Assembly: GCA_958450325.1 (NCBI GenBank)
Contig: OY288239.1
Location: forward strand, 45,679,511 to 45,743,510
Source of the DNA: Agrostemma githago
Lineage: Eukaryota; Streptophyta; Magnoliopsida; Caryophyllales; Caryophyllaceae
Reading direction: 5' to 3'
DNA length: 64,000 bases
Shown: in pieces, positions 33,453 to 46,595 of the stretch
Position numbering within the stretch: position 1 is the first letter of the stretch
Layout of the letters: each line of letters begins with the position of its first letter
The notes under the pieces: model-generated
Told to the model about the DNA's origin: nothing
The model's database searches: none
What the model saw: the letters and a program-made list of their open reading frames with translations, nothing else
Position numbers and translations under genes: made by a program

Positions 33453-34898
33453 TCCCCTTTCCACTAACCACATAGCAAAACTAATAACTTTTCCCGCCTA
33501 CTTTGTTGGGCCACTTATTGAGCTCCTCTTAATTGGGTCATATCACGTTTTTTATTGGTTTGCTTATCTCTATGGGCTATTCTATTTTATTATAAATAAC
33601 AAATGTTATATCACGTTATCTAATTAAGGCGGTGGTCATTTAATTGTTGGTAATTAAGACGGATATGAACGTGATGTAATATGATTACATGATAATGATT
33701 ACATGATGTAATTTATGGCATAATAATTATATTATATCACATCATGTAATGCATAAATTCCATATATAGTGGATAAATTCCTTATAATATGCGTCTATAT
33801 TATTTTCCATATATTATTCCATAAATTTTATCAACAATCCATATATATGACCTAATTATTATATCACGTTATATTTCATTCCATATCAAGTTTCATATAA
33901 TATCTATACTTATGCTACATATCAATTTCCAGTAATTATGTCTAAGATGTGTAATATACAGTATCCATATAATTATGCTACATATCAATACGCATGCAAT
34001 TTTCCGTATTATTTTGCCGTAAATTCCTAATTTTATTAGAGTTTACAAACACTAATAATATTAATGATTTTTTAGAGTAATTGTGTATTTCTGAGTATCT
34101 TTGACAGTATAATTTTTAAAGGGTAATAATATTAGAGTACCCTTAATAGTATAATGATGTGTACTCCAAGAGTATGTAACGTGTATATAACGTACAATAT
34201 GATCTATATACATATATACACACACTGAAATATAACGTACAATTATGATCTCTCTTCAATTTAAAAAAAACATAGAATTAGTGTATTTGTTTAAATGTGC
34301 TATTAAACAATTTAAGATTATATTACTCATATGAGTAATCAATTGTTAATATTAATTCATATGTATGTTTTAAAAAGAAAATTGAGACTTTGAAAGTATA
34401 AGAATAACGTATGCTCCATGTAATAAAAAAATACTGTATACTCCATTTGATTGCTTATTTTCTTCCCACTTTACTTATTGGTGAGTTTGATTTTATTCCC
34501 TCTTTCCATTTAAGGAAATTTTTTCAATTCTCATTAATTAATATAATATTCTCTCCCCTATTTTTTCACATCACTTTTTCTCATTTAATTAATATAATAT
34601 TTCTCTCTCCTACTTTTTCATTCCACCTTTCATCTTTTATTAATATAATACTCTTTTCTTATTTTCCACCCAAAAAGAAAGGGAAGAAAATAAGCAAACG
34701 GAGGGATTATATATAATAGCTTTATTAAAATATACATGTATTGACTTACTAATTTATCTTAATTATTTAACAAATTATAATTATTCTCTTAAATCTAAAT
34801 TACAAAGTTGTGTAATGTAAAAATTAATATGTAAATTTTAGAATACCTATAAAATAAATTTGCATATGTACCGTGCATATGCACGGGGTCTATACTAG
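33453..34898 (+). mobile_element. Helitron-like non-autonomous element
   Basis: Begins TCCCCTTTCCACTAACC after A, has TTTTCCCGCC nearby, and ends with hairpin CCGTGCATATGCACGG (34871-34886) and CTAG (34895-34898) before T. Interior is AT-rich, without helicase or Rep motifs. It contains a Stowaway-like MITE. Confidence 0.78.
34441..34707. mobile_element. Stowaway-like MITE
   Basis: Inverted ends TTTGATTGCTTATTTTCTTC at left and GAAAATAAGCAAACGGAGGG at right, with TA flanks. The interior has three related TTAATATAATA blocks about 60 bp apart. Non-coding. Confidence 0.65.
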
Positions 34899-36511
34899 TT
34901 TCAATAAACCAAATAAAATTCTTACATTATCCATCCAAATCTACATACATTCATACATGTCCAAAAAGTGAGACATAATTCATTCATCAACGATTAAACC
35001 ACACAAGTCATGCCAAAATGCTCCAATTAGATCCAAACCTCAATTAAACCACACAAGTCATGCCAAAATGCTCCAATTAACTAGTCTACTTCAAGTACAA
35101 CAACGATTCGTAAAATACGTAGCCCAGTTTTCTCATAATTCATTCATCTCATCTTTATCCTAGGTGTAGGGTTGCTCATTTTGTTAGATCCAAACCTTAA
35201 AAACACACAACAACAACGAATTATTATCTATTGAACACATAAATATGATAATAAAGTCATATATTCATGTAAAAAGATCGTATGTAGCATATTATAGGTA
35301 GCTTATAATATCAATGAGGCTGCAATGAACCAATTAAACAAACACCCACCTCACAAATTTTATTTACTACTACAAACAATGCCTTCGATGTTACTACAAA
35401 GAATGCCTACAAATTAAACCTAATTTTACCACTACAAAGAAACCATCTTTGGTACTATATATCCCAACATATACTCAATGACATCTCCTCCGCTTCAACC
35501 TAAGCTACCGTATAAAAATGATTAATTTGTGGACGTTGGAGGGTTACTTTTGAAGTGCTTTCAATGTTATAAAAATTACCTTGTAACAATGGCTCAACTT
35601 GGATAAACAAATAACTTGGCGATGATGAGATGATTGGGGGAATGATCATGGAGTTAAGCAAGAACGATTAAAAGAAAATTTAGAATGATTAACCGGCCAA
35701 TTGCTTACCTTTTCAAAGTCAATTACAGTTGAGCAACGATTAACTATATTGTACATGAACCGCATCATGAACAAACAATCGTCCACGCTTCCACTTTGTT
35801 AAGAACACTACCACGGAATAGAAAATATTCATAATTTCAAAAAATTGCGGATTGAAAGAATTAAAGTGTAAACAAAAATAAAGAAAAACAATGTAGTCTT
35901 TTAGTTAATTACCTTCATAGATTTCCATAATGGCTCATATCTTTTCATCTTCATATGACCACCACTCATCTTGAACTTCTTTAAGGCCCTAAACAAGATA
36001 TCATGTTGAATGTTGATTATTTTAATTACTTTTAAAATTTTGTTGAAACGAAATAAAAGTTTTAACTTTACTTACCAATCAATGATCATCTTCACACGTA
36101 AATCTCTACCATCTTTGAGAGTCATTGGGTCAAACAAATGAATTGTGATAGTTTGAGGGCCAATTAGGTATAGAAAGCTAAAAAATACACCAATTAGGTC
36201 CTTAAATGATACACTAATATCAATGAAGTAGTAAATCATTTCTTGCCCATCACATGTATAACACACCAAAGAAACGACTAGGTAATTACTAAAAAAATTA
36301 AGATTTGGTTAACTTCTGAATTTATATATATCGTGTATTTCTGAAATTTACTACTAATTCTGTATTGTATGATGCTCCGTACATGATTAGACAAAACACA
36401 AAATAAAGGGGAACACATAAATATCAAAGTCAAACATGTGCAATGTAAGAGCTTGACCTGACCCGAGACCCGAGACTCGACTTCTCCAACCCATTTGACA
36501 GGTGTAGTAAG
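34899..36511. other. CACTA 2 interior, no recognised gene
   Basis: Short imperfect repeats (ATGCCAAAATGCTCCAATTA at about 35010 and 35062). A minus-strand frame at 36072-36269 (with FDPMTLKDGRD) looks protein-like in composition but matches nothing I know. It could be a captured gene fragment. Confidence 0.3.
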
Positions 36512-36865
36512 CATGGGCGAATCCATGATTTAAAACATGGGGTAGCAAAAAAAATTATCACTTTTTTTCTTTTAAGAAAAAATTAATATAAAAATTCTTT
36601 TTTTAACAAAAACACTCATTTGTAGCTACCGGTAACATTCACCTATATGAATTAAAGGTACGATAAAAAAATAGATATGTTTGATTTTTTTTCTTCACAA
36701 ATGCACCTCATATCCTAAAAGATTACGGAGTATCATTCTAATGATCATTTACTTTTATATGAAGAATATTTGCAACTATTAACTCTAAATAACAAAAATT
36801 ATTGCAGTATGGAAGTACATAATAATATAGAAGTATATGAAGTAGCATATAAATCAAAGTTATAC

Positions 36866-39707
36866 TGTAACACCCGCTATTTAACTAGAATTTTTATCCT
36901 TTCCGCTATGAATACGTCATAACTCTATTTCGGGCTTATATTGCATCTTTTTTTTTTCAAGCTTTATTTTTATTTGAGAGTCCGATATTATTTTTTTTAA
37001 AGAGATTTGAACTCTTTTAAACCTATTTATATCATAAATTAATTATTTTTCCGCAAGGAATTCTACTTCTCTACGAATTAATGTTTTTAAGCTCGAATTT
37101 AAGTTATTTCTTTTCCTACAAATGTCTAATTATATTTATATAATATTTTCAACTAAGAAATATTTTTATTTATGAAAATTTAGCCATTAATGATTTTTTT
37201 TTACGAAATTTCGTAAATAATTATTTTCCAATGTGAGGTTTACTCGAATTGCTTTGAAATACCTTTAATAATTTTACGATCATTTTTTTTATCACCCTAC
37301 AATTATTTTTGGACCCCTTCCCACCATTTTGGACCGTGACCCCCATGTCACACTACTACTACATATTTTTACAACTTATTATTTTTATGTTTTTAAGAGA
37401 ACAATTATTTCACAAGATATTTTTACCATATTTTAATGTGATGATTCATGCAAAAACTTTTCAACCTCTACATACATCATTTTGGCCAAGTTGTGTAGTA
37501 TGCATGTACCTTGTTTTCATCAATTTTAAAAGCTTCATTTACGCTTAATGCTTTCACTTTTTTTTCTCATTCAATTTACATCAATTTTAATCAAGCCAAA
37601 TACCTCCTCTTTTTCTCTCTTTTGGTTCATGAAATCTGAATTTTTTCAGCAGCCATTTCTGGCCAAAAAACCGTCTTCAAGCATCGCTTTCCGTCTCCTA
37701 TTTTTCTCTTATTTCGATCCTCTTTTCGTCTCCTTCGTTAAGATATTAATCGATTTCTTTTCCAATCATTTTTACCTTGTTTTTCCAGCGATCTTATGGT
37801 ATTTTCATACCATGGATTTCATGTTTTTATAGGCTTCTTGGTCGATCCCGAAGCGGACGAATATATTATCGACTCGAATTTGGACTTGAGGTAACGTCGA
37901 TGTTACTCGGTATTGCATGATTTTATTTGTGTAATTGCATGTATATTATTATAATTTTATTTTTGACAATATATGTATGTCATATAATCTGGAAAATTTT
38001 TAAAAGTTGAAAATTTGCATGTTTCGATATTTTTATCGCTTTTACGAGATTAACGATTAAATCGCCATATTAATTTGTAAAATCATAATATTCGGCCTAA
38101 ACATGTAATATATGTTTATATTCTGGAAAATTTTCTTTTCTGGACAGAATATCAATAAATATATTTTAACTATTTTACGTAATTTTTTTTACTATTTATT
38201 AAAGTCTTTAATTAATAAGTATTGATTTTCGGACAAATTGTGATTTATCGTTAAAATGCTTCGTCTTACCTAAAAGAATTATTTTTCCATCAATTTTGAA
38301 AGTATTTAAATCTGAAACTTTAAGAGTTAAATCATCCCTTAACATACTCTAAATATATTTGTCGGTTTAATTAAATAAAGACGTTCAAATATTTAATTTT
38401 GACATTTGCCGTAAAAATCCTATTTATATATGTATTGTCGAAACTATTAATAATTAGGGAATTTGAGTTTTATAAATTTTGGAAACACCCTAATTAGTAG
38501 TAATAAAATGTTTAAGACATTTTTAATCATTTTATAACGCTTATACGATATTTTAATAATTTCATAAAATTAAATGTTCCCTTTGGTAATTAATATCGTT
38601 AAGGCCGAAAGTATTAGTTTTATAAATCTATATCGTTTACTAAAAATGTGATGTTAGTATAAACTAATATTTTTGCTATTTTGATATGATGCTATTTTTG
38701 GTAAAGTTTCTAAAAATAGAAGTTTCCTAAAATAGAAAGTTTCCTCTTTTGGAAAGTGATTCCTTTTTCTTTTGTTCTCCTATTGTTTATATTTATTTTT
38801 GAATATCGATAATGACTTGTTTTGGAGTTATGGAATAAAGTCAAGTGTGGGGTTAGAGTAATAATCTTGGGTGTACGTTTTTGCCATCAGCTATAAAGCC
38901 GGTGTGCCCATCTGGGGCACATTTGGTCGTTGAACTGGGCGTAGTTTCGCTCAGGAGAGTGTGCATTGTACCCTTAAGCTAGATATCGCATCGTGTTAGT
39001 CGCCGTCAGTTGAACTGGATACATTTGGTATCCAGGAGGGGTGTATACTACTTAAACTAGGACCTCGCTGCACGCAGTCCTGTTATAGTTGAGTTGCCTA
39101 GTTAGAGACTGGATTCTGTTATGAGTTAAGTCTACAGTTCTCGAAACTAGTTTCCAGTATTATCCTAGTGAAAGTCTAGCCTTGTGCACACTTATCGAAT
39201 TTCCATAACGCCATTTTGATTATTTTATTTATTATCGATATAAATTGGGTTGCAAGTTGGCAAATATTTTTATGTTTCTTCGGAAACCCTTTTGATTAAT
39301 TTGTTTTACGCTAAAGCTTATTTTAATATGTTGTTTTACTGTTTTCCATTTTTACTATTTTTCCTATATTAGTAATTACTGTTTTAAAATCCTGTTATAC
39401 GGCTGGGAGAACGTTGACGTTGCTCCTCACTGATTGTGGCTGTTATGTTTTTAACATGACAGGTATGCATGTTTCCGGGTGTGGGCTAGCGGGCATTGTG
39501 GATCCTGCTATTTTTATTTCTTTTACAATTTTGTCTTGTGGATTGTTAAACCCCTTTGTGGATCGTATTAATTTTGGTCATTTTATTTAAGGCCTAATGT
39601 TTGACTTTACCATTTAAATTTTATCAAGACATAGTTACAGTGTGTTATAATCCCACTTCTACAGTGTTTCCGCCACTGTATTGCGTTAGAATTTCTAGGG
39701 GATTACA
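36866..39707 (+). repeat. Chromovirus-type 5' LTR, 2842 bp
   Basis: Runs TGTAACACCC to GGGATTACA. It is the best preserved of the three LTRs of this kind in the window. Two hairpins (38935-38954 and 39015-39035) and a GTGCCC/GGGCAC stem (38904-38920) lie in its second half. Confidence 0.9.
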
Positions 39708-39709
39708 GT

Positions 39710-39721
39710 TGGTATCAGAGC
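39710..39721 (+). other. Primer binding site, tRNA-iMet
   Basis: TGGTATCAGAGC two bases after the LTR end: complementary to the 3' end of initiator-Met tRNA, the usual primer of chromoviruses. Confidence 0.92.
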
Positions 39722-42559
39722 ATTGTTGCTCCCGACGCTTACACCTGATTCTAGGAAAAATACCAGTAAATTATTTAAACAGTAAATAAAAATATTATTA
39801 GAGATGGGTAGAAACAAATAAGGACTTAACTGTTAGGTTTATATGTTGTTGTAACTCAATGGTTAGCATTGAATATTTGTTTTATATGTCCAAGAAGAAG
39901 ACGATGAGTGGACAAGATGTTGACTTGATGCTGCTCCAGATCGGGACAAGACTTACTTATCACTCTCAACGCCGGTTGACTCGAGTGGACAACTTGGTGC
40001 TTCAAGAAAGATGTCGATGGTGACTTTTAGCTCCGGTTCATTTTACTTAAGCTACAGGCCAGATGATCAAGAGTAGATTCATGTTCCGTGATGTCGCAGT
40101 AGATCCAGATGGAGCGACCCAATACTTGTGTGCTCGTTCCTCTACAAGAAGATAAAGTAATCCTTTTGGACCCCCCGTGAACTCTGGAGGCCCGAAGATC
40201 TCCTCTGGTTCAAGAACTTAGTAATATTGAATCATCGTCTCTTTTCTTCCTTCCTCTACTTCCTCTACTTCTTCTCTTTTATATTCTCATCTTCATTTGC
40301 TTGGTTATTCCTCGTTCTATTCTTCTTCTCTACCATCTTTCTCTTGAGATTCTTTGGTTAGACCGAATTCTGTCTTAGTGAGTATTTTGGAAGTTACAGA
40401 TGTTTGAGGTTTAGTAACTCTTGTTACCTCGTTTGAGGATTGTGAGTTGTACCATATTTTTTTAAGTAAGAAATTCTTGAGAATTGATTCGAATGGTAAA
40501 TTGTTGATTGATGGAATTAGGATGATACTTTAGACACTAAACCTTGGGTTATAGGTTACTTTGATTATTTTGGAGTACTTAGAGTTGAATATATTTTGGA
40601 GTAGTGAGAGTATGTCATATTTGATGGATACCTAGTACCTAAACTAGAACCGAACTTCGTGTAACCGGTAATATTGATTTGGGTTTCCTGTCTAAGGCTG
40701 ACTTATGGATAGTCGTGGTCTTTTGGAATCATAATCACTGTTTAAGATGTTGGCCTGAGTGTTGTGGTACCATTTCAGGTCCTCGTTAATGTTTAGTAAA
40801 TTTTGGTTGACATAGATTAAACCTTGTTTCTTATGGATTAGATCGTGGATCGTTGATGTAAGGTTGTAACCTATGAACTTTGGAGTTGAGTGATCTAAAT
40901 TGGATAAATTGTTGTTAACCTTGAAATGGAGAAACATATTGCCATTAGAGGTTTGATTTATCGCGTTGTTTTGAGGAATACTTTGATGTCATTCATCTTA
41001 ATGGATTTATAGTTTAGAACCTTAGACCAACGAGATTGTGGCTTCGTTGAGTTATTAAATATTTTGTGGTTGCACCATTACGATTAGAAATTTGATGGAC
41101 TTCTCAGAAATATTAATCGAATGACGTGTTTGAAGATGTGAGTGTTTGCGCCATTACCTATAGGTTTGAGCGTGTTTGAGGATTTATTGTACTTCCTCAA
41201 CTTCTGCACTTGTGGTATTATAAATATGTTGGTGATCATTTTTGAGGATTTTGTGTCAGAACATTGTTAATTGGTGGATTTTATTTAGTCTTCCTTACTC
41301 GAGAAATTTGAAGTACACCTCGAGTTGAGACCTTATGTGCTTTAAATTTATAAGCCTTAGCGATTTCGAGTTTGAGTATGTTTTGATAACCGTTGGAATC
41401 TTAATTAATAGATTTGTCTAAATCATTTGTGGATTTTTACCGTACTAATTGAAAGATTATATAAGTATGTAAGACTTAATTTTGGGGGTTGTAGATTGAG
41501 TAGGACCACCCTGTACTGATATTGGACTTAGCGTTATTTGATGGGAATTAGAAACCCGTGTTTGTGGGAGTCGTGCTAGGAATCTCGAGATGGTTAATTT
41601 CTTTTATAATCCTTGAGAGCTCTTTTTGATTCTCAACTCCGTCTTCCTTTCTGCTTCTCTTGAATTCTGTTACGGTAACTCCTGCCAATCCCTTCAACTT
41701 TTGTCGATTTTGAAAACTCTTATTTTAATTTATTGTTTATCCTTGATTCTATTTATCCGTTCATCATTTCCCCGAACTTATGAAAAGTTTAACTATTTTA
41801 ATTTCATTTAATTTTTTATTTTTTAAATTTTTTTCGTTAAATTTTAACATTTTGAAGCATAATTTCAAATTTTAAAACTCCCCATTTTGTAAAAACTTTG
41901 AGCAATTTAACATTTTTGGTTATCGTGAAATTCTAACATTTTGAGTTATGATTTCTATTTATGAAACTCCCCGTTTTGTAAAAAAAAAAAGAATTTGACT
42001 AAATTAAACTTTTCGAATATCGTGAAATTTAACATTTTTGAATTATAATGTAAGAACTTTATACTTCACTTTTGTTTTATCTTTGGTTGATATTTATATT
42101 TAGTCCTGTTTCAAAATGCTTTAATAATTTATTTTAAATTATTTTGAAAATATTTCAATTTTTGATTTTCAAACGATCGGAATTTTATGAAGACTTGCAT
42201 ATTTCCAAATACTTCAACTTCTATAGGATTATTTTGTAAAGTGTTTTAACATTGTCGAAATTATTTTGAATGTTCAAGTTTGATAACATTTTTGAAAACT
42301 TTCATAATTACTTTGATAACATTTTCAAAATTTTAACGTTTTTAAATTAGTATTTCGTTAGAATTTCTAGGGGATTACATATACGGAGTATCTAAATAAT
42401 AAAATGTATATACTCCATATTACTTATCTTCACCATTAATTTTTCTTCATGAAAACTAATGAACGAGATAGGAATAAAATGACAATTGAATAATAAAAGA
42501 ATATGGAAACAGGAGAGAATTAATTATGGACACTATGGACCACTATGGAGTAAAAACTG

Positions 42560-42640
42560 CAGCTTATGGGGATCGAACACATGACATTCAATTCAATAGA
42601 CTAAAATTAACACCTTATTTTACCACTAGACCAAAGCATT
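42560..42640 (-). repeat. tRNA-like (SINE head) sequence
   Basis: On the minus strand: GGTCTAGTGGTAAAAT (A-box-like) and, about 50 bp later, GTGTTCGATCCCC (B-box-like). The spacing and boxes fit a tRNA-derived SINE head; no cloverleaf folds. A similar pair lies at 32032-32088. Both are in non-autonomous elements. Confidence 0.4.
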
Positions 42641-42788
42641 TATTTGATTCTTTATTGCAAGTATTTTCTTTATTTTATACATAGTTGTATTTAGGGTAGC
42701 ATAAATTCATCTTCTTCATCAAATTTTACGGATTTGTGGTAGCGACCGCTACCCCTTGCTACTACATAAATTTGTCCCTGGTAGTAAG

Positions 42789-44500
42789 AGCCCGTTCTAA
42801 AAAAATCCACCACACATGCAGACGTGCACACAAACACACGCACACACAATATAAGAGCTCTCTAAAAATCCAACTCAAGCACACACACGGACACGATGTA
42901 AGTGCCCCCTTTAAAAATCTCACCCCAATCATTCGATTAGCAAACTATCTCAAATGTGGACATACAACACCTAGAGACAATGTCTATAAGTACCAGCAAG
43001 GTGAGAAAGAGAGAAGATAGAATACCTTTGCTAGGAGTATCAAATAATTGCTTCACAGATACATGTCAACTTGAATAAAGAGCACTTCATTGCTTCATGC
43101 TCGTGAACCAGTAAGTTTAACTGGGTATGATTTACAAAAAAATTGGTTTTTATTTCCCTAACTCATTGCTCAATAAATTTCATAGTTTGTTTTAGAAGGT
43201 CCTCAAGTTTTTTTCACCCACATCCATCCCTTTCTTTGTTTGTTATTTTATAAAAGACATGCAATTTCTTTCTCAATTTTTTTATTGTTTTAATGCTTTT
43301 TATTAAATTATATCTCGTTCTAACGTCTCTCTAAAACGGAGTATCCTAATATCATTCCTTTCCTTCTCTATTTGTTCTTGACATTTCAAACCCTCCCTTT
43401 CTTCACTCACTATCTCAACTCCCTTATAGTCCTAACCCACTAGCAGATATAACTTAGCCCGAAACTCGACGTAACAAAATCCAAAAATAGAGCTACGGAA
43501 ACTTACCCTAGCCGACCAGTTTAAGGATCCAACTTTCAATTCAACTCGATGATCAGTGACCCGAAGTAGTAGCCCCGCCCCGCAAGAAACTTAAACCGAC
43601 AAAACTCGAAAATGGAATTGCCTAGTTGCCTAACCCGACTCATCTATTAGGATAAGAAATCGTCTTACTGACTCATCTAATTGAACTTGCACCTCCATTT
43701 TTATTCATAGAAGATATAACAATCCTCTTTTCTAGGTCTGACAACCAATCCCCATCTAATTTGTTAATGCTCACTCCTTCAATTTCATTGTCTGTTGTAT
43801 TCCATACTCGTTTCATTTTTAGTAGCCAATCCATTGGAAGTCTAGAAATCTATATTACGAATTCTAGTAACAAAAACCCTTAATTAACAAGAAAATCAGG
43901 TAAAAACTCAACCCTCACAAATAATCAGTAACAAAAAGATTAAATTAAAGGCAAAAGAAGAAAGAAATATAATAAAACAATCATCACCTTCGGCGAGCAA
44001 CAGATCTCCGGCGAGCAACAGACCTACTGCGAGAATGGCGCGACAATGGGGACCAACTACTCTCCCCAAAACCGCCACTTTTCCCTAAACTCTCATTTTC
44101 TTCATTGTACTCCAACTACACTTAACTTGCTTCTCTCAATTCTTCCTCAAAAAATCCCCCAAATTCCTGCAAAAAAGAAGAATGAAGACAAAAAAGCCAG
44201 TAATTGTATCAAAGAAACCAACTTTAACAGTAAATCAATCATACACCAGAAATAACGGAACAAAAGCATGCTACAAAATCGAAGAAATTGAAGAAGAAGA
44301 AAAAGAAGAACAAACAATAAACCCTTCTTCTAATCGATGGCTGGGTTGAACGCCGCCGAGAATGGCGGGATAATGTCGTGGATGAGGGTTTGATGGAGAA
44401 TGTCGGGGATGAGAGCGTTTGAGGGTTTGAGGGATGAGAGCGGGTTTGAGAGTGTTTAGCTGGATGGGTTTCTTTTTTTTAATAAAATAATGTAGACACT
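42789..44500. other. CACTA 2 right interior, no gene seen
   Basis: Mixed sequence with A-rich purine tracts (43920-43975, 44280-44320) and two GGCGAGCAACAGA words (43993, 44012). The frame at 44046-44255 is low in information and Asn/Lys-rich; I do not call it a gene. Confidence 0.3.
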
Positions 44501-44725
44501 AAAGAGGCATCAAGTTGGACGCCGCAGCATTCAAAATTTTACATATAGAGAGGCGTCAAACAGTGGACAACGCCTCATTGTTTTTATTAAAACTTTTTAA
44601 AGCAATTTATTCCTAAAAATGACTCACCCAAGTATTTTTATTTAAAAAAAAAGATAAATTATTTGCAGCTCTTTACTTAAAATGTCTCAAATGAGGAGAC
44701 GCAATTTGACCTTTTTCTACTAGTG

Positions 44726-46595
44726 GAAGCTGGCTCGTAGTCATCAGATTGATAAGGGCTTGGGCGGACGGATTGAAGCGGCTAGTACTTTGACGTTTTC
44801 GACTCAAGGTAACTTTAGGACGTTACTCGATTTTATATCGTAGGTTTGAGTTGTAGAATATAGTAAATATTTTAACTTCGATTTTTCAGTTTTAGCTATT
44901 TATTATATTCTTTTAAATCGTGTGCTTTATAAATATTTTACAAGTATTCGAAGTCATTTATAAATCGTTAGTAATATTTTTATTTAAGATCGTTATAATA
45001 TTTTGTTGGTTATCGTGACACTAGTAACTAAATAATAACGATTTCATATTTTCCTCATATTTCGTTAATTTATAATTAACTCAAAATATTATTTTTATAT
45101 TATAATCGAGGTTTGTATACTTGTTTAATCAATTAATTTTTATTTTACAATTTATATTAATAAATGAGAAAATAGTTGATTTTATTTTAAATAAATTTTT
45201 AGTCGAGACTATTTTTCACTAATAACTTCTCGTTTGTTTACAATTGACTATTTTTAGTAAGATCCGTATTATTTATTAATAAAAGCTATTTGCTAAAAAT
45301 AATTTGAAACCTTTGTAAAATTCATTTTATTTATGAAACTCGTTGACTCAATTAATTTTGATATCGTTTTTCTTAAAACATCTCTTTTCTAAAAATTTAT
45401 AGTTTTAAATCGATTTCCTAATTATTTATAAAATACTATATATTGACTTATTATATTTTATTTATATTTTGAGTAACGAATTTAGAAATATATTAAAGTT
45501 ACGATAACGACGATAATATAATAAAATGTTCATTTCGTTAGAAATGCTAATTTTATACATATCACTTATTCTAATAACTTACGAATTTTCATAAAAATAT
45601 TTCTATTTTAAGTAAGTTTCTAAAATTAATAAGTTTCTATTTATAGAAAGTTTCTATTTTAATACAAATGTTTATTCCCTTTTGTCTTCATATTATTTAT
45701 AATGATTATATCTTTTGTTTTTATCGATAATGGCTTCTTTTTTATTTATGGAATAAAGAGAAGTGTGGGGTTAGAGTAATATAATCTGGGGTGTACGTTT
45801 TTGCTATCAACTGTAAGGCTGGTGTGTCTTTATGGGGCACGTTGGTTGTTGAACTGAGCATGGTTTGTGTTCAGGAGAGTGTGCATTGTGCCCTTAAACT
45901 TAGATATCGCATCGTGTAAGTCGCGTCGGATTGAACTGGACATGGTTTGTGTCCAGGAGGGGTATATACTACTTAAACCAGGACCTCGCTGCACGCAGTC
46001 CGGTTATAGTTGAGTTGCCTAGTTAGAGACTGAATTCTATTATGAGTTAAGTCTACGGTTCTTGAAGCTAGTTTCCAGTATTATCCCTAGTGAAAGTCTA
46101 GCCTTGTGCACACTAATCGAATTTCCATAACGCCAGCTTTGATATTAATATTATCGATTGATTTTGACTTGCAGGTTGGCAAGTGCTTTAAGTTTTGCTG
46201 CAAATTTATTTTTATTATATTGTTTTAATGTTTTCTCTTTTTAAATATTTTGATATAATAATACTATTATTTTTCCATATGATATAATATGACTGGGAGA
46301 ACGTCCGAGTTACTCCCCACTGATGTGGCTGTTATGTTTATAACATGACAAGTATTTGCTGCTGGGTTTTGGGTGTGAACTAGCGAGTAGCGTGGATCCT
46401 ACTCTTTCTTCATTCATGATTTATGGATTTGTATAAACCCGTTTGGAGAATTTTTCTTTTTAGCCCATTTGTAAAAAGAGGCCTTTGTATTGACTTACCA
46501 TTTCTTTTAATAAAATATTGTTTGTCAGTGTGTTTTAATCCCAACTCTACAGTGTTTCTGCCACTGTATTGCGTTAGATTTTCTAGTGGATTACA
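44726..46595 (+). mobile_element. Chromovirus-type LTR 2, right part
   Basis: Follows the LTR at 37831-39707 block for block (GTGGGGTTAGAGTAAT, CTCGCTGCACGCAGTCC, CCTAGTTAGAGACTG, TGTGCACACT) and ends GTGGATTACA. The 5 bp after it are AGGTC; AGGTT occurs near its presumed left edge at 30746. No primer site follows. Hairpins at 45854-45874 and 45936-45956 match those of the other LTR with compensatory changes. Confidence 0.8.

Larger units (their letters stand above)
36866..42379 (+). mobile_element. Chromovirus-type element with truncated 3' LTR
   Basis: Flanked by the perfect 5-bp duplication TATAC (36861-36865 and 42380-42384). It has a full 5' LTR, an initiator-Met primer site, 2.6 kb of non-coding interior and then only the last 26 or so bases of an LTR (GTTAGAATTTCTAGGGGATT, then ACA). 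The interior has no gag or pol. It includes an 89-bp imperfect tandem repeat at about 41840-42050. It is a deletion derivative that kept both outer ends. Confidence 0.8.
36512..42780. mobile_element. hAT-like element, split by a chromovirus
   Basis: Flanked by the 8-bp duplication GTAGTAAG (36504-36511 and 42781-42788). Ends are inverted: CATGGGCGAATCCATG at left and, reversed, CAGGGACAAATTTATG at right. The length of the duplication and the CA-G ends fit hAT. Without the chromovirus inside it is about 750 bp and non-coding. GGGGTAGC words follow both ends. Confidence 0.78.
31632..44725. mobile_element. CACTA (En/Spm) transposon 2, non-autonomous
   Basis: Terminal inverted repeats CACTATTAGAAAAA (31632) and TTTTTCTACTAGTG (ending 44725). 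Subterminal repeats at both ends share GAGGCATC, GATGCCTC and GCGGCG words (31650-31930, 44500-44710). Flanking triplets AAA and GAA differ by one base. No transposase is recognised. It inserted into a chromovirus-type LTR and later received Helitrons, a Stowaway and a hAT-like element that carries a chromovirus. Confidence 0.85.

Noticed and set aside
36072..36526. Minus-strand frames as captured host gene exons in CACTA 2
   Set aside because: Protein-like in part, but no recognisable family and no splice pattern I could support.
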